Below the pieces are notes generated by a model. It had not been told where the DNA came from. It saw only the letters and a program-made list of their open reading frames with translations, and made no database searches. Shown one piece after another: positions 60,299-64,000 of a DNA stretch of 64,000 bases (the first letter of the stretch is position 1; each line of letters starts with the position of its first letter). Location: positions 1 to 64,000 of the IMG/VR virus record IMGVR_UViG_3300031977_001585; one strand, given 5' to 3'. Both the position numbers and the translations under genes were made by a program. This stretch comes from a virus.

Positions 60299-60468
60299 GG
60301 GGCAACTCCCTCCTCTCGAACGTTTTGCATAACAACATAGACCTCACTGGATGTCAAGCCCTCATCGTACAGGGCAACTTGCATGTTTGCCCAGTCCGGT
60401 GCATAATCGCACTGGTAGATATAGTGAGTTACGATGTCGTCGATTTTGATTTTCATTTCTTTAGTCAT
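60295..60468 (-). CDS. Small protein, 57 aa
   Basis: ATG at 60468 overlapping the previous stop (ATGA), with GGTGG upstream (MTKEMKIKIDDIVTHYIYQC...). Helical, acidic. The stop overlaps the HAD GTG. Unknown function. Confidence 0.64.
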   Translation of the reverse strand: MTKEMKIKIDDIVTHYIYQCDYAPDWANMQVALYDEGLTSSEVYVVMQNVREEGVAP

Positions 60469-60650
60469 ACCACCTTGCCCTCTCGTATAAATTTGTCGGC
60501 GTACCACTCCAAATCGTGTTTGTTATTGCCGAACTTTACTCCAATGGATAGATCGTCCTGGTACATCACTAGACGGTATTTAAATCGATCGGTTGGTGAT
60601 TCATCGACCACCGCACGACGATTGTATTTGTAGTTTACTGCTTCGTACAT
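60465..60650 (-). CDS. Small basic protein, 61 aa
   Basis: MYEAVNYKYNRRAVVDESPT..., mixed alpha/beta with several aromatic residues. The early promoter -10 box ends 9 nt upstream of the ATG, so the mRNA would be nearly leaderless. Unknown function. Confidence 0.66.
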   Translation of the reverse strand: MYEAVNYKYNRRAVVDESPTDRFKYRLVMYQDDLSIGVKFGNNKHDLEWYADKFIREGKVV

Positions 60651-60658
60651 ATGCGTAT

Positions 60659-60687
60659 ACTATACCCCACTAAGTGCCATATGTCAA
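60659..60687 (-). promoter_or_regulatory. Sigma70-type promoter
   Basis: TTGACA, 17-nt spacer, TATAGT. The start would fall about 2 nt before the ATG at 60650. Confidence 0.75.
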
Positions 60688-60712
60688 CACTTATTTTTAA
60701 AAAATGTAATTA

Positions 60713-61537
60713 TTACTGCGTTTTATATCTTCGGTCTTTCCAATGACGGAGCATGTCGACTTTCCACTCACCCCCAGTGTAGTGGCAGAATTTTGCCTTC
60801 TCGAAGAATTCTTCTTCGGATGCGTAGTGTGGAGAGTCGTTCCATGTCTGATTAATAGTCTCGACATCGAAGTCGTGCTTCATCAATTGAGAAGAGATGT
60901 AGGGTTGGTCGTTCATGATGGACATATGGAAGTTCCCAGTGTAGCACCAGTCTTCCCACGGCATGAACAATTCACGTGCACGTAGGCGTGCTTCTTTTGT
61001 CCACAGAACGACACCCGTGTTCATTATCATTATCTTGGATGGTCTATTGGGGGGCATGACAGGGACGATCGGGCAGTCATGCATAGAGAACTTACGACAG
61101 AAATCTCTGTACGTATCGTCTTTGTAATCCCAAGAATTGTAACCACCACCATTGGCAGTGACAAAGTCTGACTCAAGGACACCGTAGACATCGGCACCAG
61201 ACTCCATCACATCGAATATATTTTCTTCTGTATTGACGACGATGTCAGTGTCTGCGAACAACACATTGTCGTAGTCATCGAAGATTGGGTCTAACCAGAC
61301 ACGAGCACACTCGTGTAGTAGGGAAGTAGAACAACCGTGTCCTTTAGTTGCGACACGTTCGTCTGAATAGAAATGCTTGGCACCTATCTTTTCCGCATAG
61401 TCCTCGAAAGACGTTTTGGAAATGTCTGCTACCTCTTGGTATAGTTGGGATCGGGTGCCGTCGTATCCTTTAATGTTGCCTCGTTTGTCAACCTCATTGG
61501 TGACAATCATATACTGGAATATTGCGTTCTGGGACAT
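60713..61537 (-). CDS. GT-A glycosyltransferase-like protein, 274 aa
   Basis: VLFADTDIVVNTEENIFDVM near 92 carries the DxD motif. YMIVTNEVDKRG at the N-terminus and MIMNTGVVLW near 170 are typical of GT8-like or related enzymes that move a sugar from a nucleotide donor. It overlaps the lysozyme gene by 44 nt; the start is supported by AAGG upstream. Substrate unknown. Confidence 0.75.
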   Translation of the reverse strand: MSQNAIFQYMIVTNEVDKRGNIKGYDGTRSQLYQEVADISKTSFEDYAEKIGAKHFYSDERVATKGHGCSTSLLHECARVWLDPIFDDYDNVLFADTDIVVNTEENIFDVMESGADVYGVLESDFVTANGGGYNSWDYKDDTYRDFCRKFSMHDCPIVPVMPPNRPSKIMIMNTGVVLWTKEARLRARELFMPWEDWCYTGNFHMSIMNDQPYISSQLMKHDFDVETINQTWNDSPHYASEEEFFEKAKFCHYTGGEWKVDMLRHWKDRRYKTQ

Positions 61538-61982
61538 TCTCTAACCTTGTCATAAGTCGTTCGGCACGATTGCCTACTTGACGATACCATCTCGAATCAC
61601 GACCTTCAATTGCCGCATTCTTCCAATCACCCATTTCTAGGTGACCATACATTTTCTTAAACTTACTTAGTCTTGGTCTACCAAGGTTAAACATCATGTT
61701 GACCAAGATCTCTTTGACCTCATCTGGAAAATTAGACCAGCTGTGTCCGTATAGCACACCACACTCTCTGAGGGACACGTCGAGATCTGCTTCGAATGCC
61801 TGTGCAACTCTTTCTTCGGATATCGACGTTCCCACTGGGAACCCGTACTCGGGGTCACTCTTTGTGATGAGATGTCCAACACCGAACGTGGGATAGCCGA
61901 GATGGTCTCTGTAAATCTCATACACTACTCCTTCGTCAATCTTTAACTGTTCGTAAACAGACTCTTTGCTAAAACTTTTCAT
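61494..61982 (-). CDS. e: T4-type lysozyme (endolysin)
   Basis: 162 aa (T4 gpe: 164). LKIDEGVVYEIYRDHLGYPT, then FGVGHLITKSDP, preserves the catalytic Glu (about 17), Asp (about 26) and Thr (about 32) of T4 lysozyme; the later SRWYRQVGNRAERLMT fits too. Degrades peptidoglycan; without a signal it needs the holin to reach the wall. It also lies apart from the spike, which has no lysozyme domain. Confidence 0.92.
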   Translation of the reverse strand: MKSFSKESVYEQLKIDEGVVYEIYRDHLGYPTFGVGHLITKSDPEYGFPVGTSISEERVAQAFEADLDVSLRECGVLYGHSWSNFPDEVKEILVNMMFNLGRPRLSKFKKMYGHLEMGDWKNAAIEGRDSRWYRQVGNRAERLMTRLENVPERNIPVYDCHQ

Positions 61983-61983
61983 A

Positions 61984-62664
61984 TCATTTCGGTGCGAATA
62001 TGTAGTCGTTCCTCACGAAGTCTACCAGTTCATATTCAATCTCTTTGAAGAACTGTAGTAGATCTTGTCGTGCATTGAAGTTGGGTAGACTGTCTCGTTG
62101 AGAGTGAAACTCTAGCATGATTAGAGGTCTATGCTTTTGTATCAACTCGATGCCACCATGCAGTGCCTTCAGTTCAGCACCTTCAATGTCTAACTTTATG
62201 AATCGCACGTCTCCTTCAATTGGATAACTATCTAACTTTACTGACTCAACCTTTATTCTACCACTATCGTCCGGCAGCAGGTAACAGTGTCCCGATGGGT
62301 TACGGGGCATATAGGACAATACCTCATCTTTGTCACTGACTGCCTTGTGTACCAATGTTACGTTCGAGATGTCGAGTGCTGATATGTTGGCATAAAGACA
62401 GGTCAGCACATCCAACTGCATATCAAACGCATACACTTTATCGAAGTGAGAGGCAAACGGAATCGTGAAGAATCCATAGTTAGACCCAAGGTCTAATGCT
62501 ACACCACCTCTCCCTGCGAGAAAGTTGTCTCTGAGCATCGGCCACAGATTACCGTGCCATTGCTCGAAATCTTTACTTAATGGATAGTTCTTAAAATTCT
62601 CTATTGCAAAGTGATCGTTTTCTTGTACTGTGCAATGCCACCCATTAATGTATTTTGCTTCCAT
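61984..62664 (-). CDS. FkbM-type methyltransferase
   Basis: 226 aa. ALDLGSNYGFFTIPFASHFD near 56 is the SAM-binding motif I; FIKLDIEGAELKALHGG near 155 is the FkbM hallmark; LIMLEFHS follows. FkbM enzymes O-methylate sugars or small molecules. Placed near other glycan enzymes, so it may cap a surface glycan. Confidence 0.85.
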   Translation of the reverse strand: MEAKYINGWHCTVQENDHFAIENFKNYPLSKDFEQWHGNLWPMLRDNFLAGRGGVALDLGSNYGFFTIPFASHFDKVYAFDMQLDVLTCLYANISALDISNVTLVHKAVSDKDEVLSYMPRNPSGHCYLLPDDSGRIKVESVKLDSYPIEGDVRFIKLDIEGAELKALHGGIELIQKHRPLIMLEFHSQRDSLPNFNARQDLLQFFKEIEYELVDFVRNDYIFAPK

Positions 62665-62856
62665 CTACAACTTGACGACCAGTGCAGTCAAGATCCCTGC
62701 TAGAAGAACGTTGGTCATCAACAGTTCTAGTGCTAGGATTGTGTGGTACCAGATCCAACGAGTCTTGTATGCATTGTCCACAGAGATGTCCTGTGGGTCT
62801 GGATCGTTATCTACTTTATTCACCTTCGCATGCTGAAACAACTTTGAAAAAATCAT
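62665..62856 (-). CDS. Small membrane protein, 63 aa
   Basis: Polar N-terminal 35 residues and one C-terminal membrane helix (about 38-62, ILALELLMTNVLLAGILTAL). It abuts the FkbM gene. Function unknown. Confidence 0.68.
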   Translation of the reverse strand: MIFSKLFQHAKVNKVDNDPDPQDISVDNAYKTRWIWYHTILALELLMTNVLLAGILTALVVKL

Positions 62857-62864
62857 GCTCTTGC

Positions 62865-63107
62865 CTACACGTTAATTGTATTGTCTTTGCCCGAACCCTT
62901 CTTGATTGCGGACAGTTTATCTTCCCATTCCTTACCAGCAATAGACAAAGTAGATCTCACTCCGGTAACCATTTTAGGTGCGGATGTGGGACTGTGGTAT
63001 CGTTCCCATTGTGGGTTGTCCGATTTCCACTGATCGTATTCGGATAACCGGAGAGACACTTCTGTGACCTCTCCGGTTTCCTTATTTTTAAACTCATACT
63101 GTGGCAT
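62865..63107 (-). CDS. FmdB-like small protein without zinc cysteines
   Basis: 80 aa. MPQYEFKNKETGEVTEVSLR, then LSEYDQWKSDNPQWERYHSP, looks like the start of FmdB-type regulatory proteins and small T4-like phage proteins, but has no Cys. The C-terminus is basic. Function unknown. Confidence 0.7.
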   Translation of the reverse strand: MPQYEFKNKETGEVTEVSLRLSEYDQWKSDNPQWERYHSPTSAPKMVTGVRSTLSIAGKEWEDKLSAIKKGSGKDNTINV

Positions 63108-63185
63108 TATCTAACCATCCAAAACGTTGATCATTCACTACGACAAAGAACTCAATATATGTCTCTGAAGAGATACGTCACCCCC

Positions 63186-63344
63186 TTATGCAGAAAGTTG
63201 TTGAATAGAAACTAGCAAATTTCGATAATTCGTCAGAGTCGTCGTTCGATTACTCTGCGAATAAAGTGCTTGCTTTCTCGTATCGTGTACGAACTTCTGT
63301 AGTTCGTTAATATCTTGGTTCAACTTTTTTTCTGATATCGACAT
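63186..63344 (-). CDS. Small protein, 52 aa
   Basis: ATG at 63344 with a strong AAGGAG ribosome site. The sequence MSISEKKLNQDINELQKFVH... ends in LLVSIQQLSA, helical and amphipathic. It fills the otherwise empty gap between the FmdB-like and DUF6433-like genes. Function unknown. Confidence 0.68.
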   Translation of the reverse strand: MSISEKKLNQDINELQKFVHDTRKQALYSQSNRTTTLTNYRNLLVSIQQLSA

Positions 63345-63387
63345 AAGGTACTCCTTGTTATAGTTTTGTTTGTCGAATTATGAGATT

Positions 63388-63822
63388 TTACTCACGGATC
63401 AAGTTTGGATATGCCTCCTGTACAAGTTTTTTGGTTATGTAACGACACGGTGGTTTCTTTGCCACCATCTTTATCACGTACTCTGCATCCTCCGGATGAA
63501 CGGATTCCAGTAACTGGATGAACTTATTCTCTCGTTGGAACGCAGGTAACGTCTCTCCCCGACCACCCTTAACAAACAAAGCAAAGTCTTTGTGTTTTCT
63601 GAGTAGACTACTAGGGACAGATTCTGGTTTATTGGGGGTGAAAGGTGGGCGTCCTTCGGGGAGTAGGAACTCCAAAGATTCGTCGAACGACCCACGGATG
63701 ATATCTAGGAATGCCCAGTTATCGGAGTATTTTTTTAAAACATCTAGTCGATCTTCTCGACCATCTGCCTTCTTGAATTCTTCGAAAATTTCGAAAACTT
63801 CTCTACGATAGTTCGTAATCAT
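63388..63822 (-). CDS. DUF6433-like protein, 144 aa
   Basis: ATG at 63822 with AAGG 7 nt upstream. YRREVFEIFEEFKKADGRED, SFDESLEFLLPEGRPPFTPN and CRYITKKLVQEAYPN match a conserved family of marine T4-like phages. Function unknown. It overlaps the stop of the truncated upstream gene region. Confidence 0.7.
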   Translation of the reverse strand: MITNYRREVFEIFEEFKKADGREDRLDVLKKYSDNWAFLDIIRGSFDESLEFLLPEGRPPFTPNKPESVPSSLLRKHKDFALFVKGGRGETLPAFQRENKFIQLLESVHPEDAEYVIKMVAKKPPCRYITKKLVQEAYPNLIRE

Positions 63823-63823
63823 A

Positions 63824-64000
63824 CTATGCCTTCTCAATTTGATAGCAGACGTATCGTTTCCTCTCTATGAGTATGTCCTGTTTCGTTTGACAAGCAAACA
63901 GGAACTGACGTAGTCCGATATCATACCTAATGATTGTATTGCGATCTTGTCCAGTCTTTCTCTCTAGTTGAGCAATCCGACTGTCTTTTTGATCGATCAC
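63824..64000 (-). CDS. C-terminal part of an unknown protein, 5' end beyond window
   Basis: The frame is open from the right edge to TAG at 63824-63826, covering about 58 codons. The visible part (RIAQLERKTGQDRNTIIRYD, then FLFACQTKQDILIERK) is helical and charged, with two Cys. No domain recognised. Operon-like spacing to the DUF6433-like gene. Confidence 0.65.
   Translation of the reverse strand: MIDQKDSRIAQLERKTGQDRNTIIRYDIGLRQFLFACQTKQDILIERKRYVCYQIEKA

Noticed and set aside
63108-63185. Gap before the 52-aa gene
   Set aside because: Only a weak TCTCTGAAGAGA palindrome; no promoter, terminator or gene I can support.
1-64000. tRNA genes, integrase, attachment sites, insertion sequences, reverse transcriptase (DGR)
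   Set aside because: I looked in the intergenic gaps and among the proteins and saw none; nearly all gaps are under 150 bp and hold promoters, terminators or the RNA leader.

Overview
This window is part of the genome of a T4-superfamily myovirus, most likely from a marine or aquatic bacterium. The evidence is a recognisable set of T4-type baseplate and tail genes (gp6, gp25, gp53, gp5-like spike, gp27-like hub, gp8, gp48/54-like cap, gp26), a gp4-like head-completion nuclease, gp32 and a gp33-like late transcription co-activator. Exact T4-type late promoter boxes (TATAAATA) also sit at gene boundaries on both strands. Gene repertoire and small-gene content resemble cyanophage-like 'far T4' phages more than coliphage T4. 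The host cannot be named: there are no tRNAs, no integrase and no photosynthesis genes in view.

Layout. 1-12.8 kb (minus strand): distal tail/fibre genes, including two giant proteins built from a strict four-residue repeat ([F/Y/R/S]-x-[G/R/S]-[N/D/T/A]) and two paralogous tail-fibre chaperones. 12.8-35.2 kb (minus): baseplate and tail-tip genes (DUF4815-type giant protein, gp8-like, modular tip/fibre proteins, gp7-like, gp6, gp25, helical protein, spike, hub, gp53, tube cap). 35.2-39.6 kb (plus): gp4-like nuclease, conserved structural protein, tube-like protein, gp26 with an apparent programmed -1 frameshift extension, and the tape measure. 39.6-41.4 kb (minus): small membrane protein, gp32, gp33-like and an SH3-like protein. 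41.4-49.6 kb (minus): a dense early-type region of small genes driven by host-like -35/-10 promoters. It includes three HExxH proteins, a histone-H1-like protein, an ABC-ATPase/GNAT fusion and a three-unit structured RNA leader. 49.7-50.87 kb (plus): an isolated two-gene late cassette ending in a terminator. 50.9-64 kb (minus): a surface-chemistry and lysis region with several glycosyltransferase-like proteins, a sulfotransferase-like protein, radical SAM/SPASM enzyme, carbamoyltransferase, FkbM methyltransferase, HAD nucleotidase-like protein, 3-TM holin, T4-type lysozyme, nuclease, lipoprotein and several small membrane proteins.

How the genes work together. Structural genes are grouped by assembly sub-complex and are expressed from TATAAATA promoters, whose activity in T4 needs gp33 (a homologue is here) and gp55 (not in the window). 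The small-gene region uses TTGACA/TATAAT-type promoters and is probably early. Adjacent genes very often overlap by ATGA or TAATG, so translation is likely coupled.

Most notable signals: the tetrapeptide-repeat fibres; the three tandem covarying RNA units directly downstream of an early promoter; the T_TTT_TTT frameshift site between gp26 and the tape measure; overlapping head-on late promoters at 35.2 kb; and terminator U-tracts that run straight into late promoters at 55.17 and 59.67 kb. All family assignments are by eye; no search was run.
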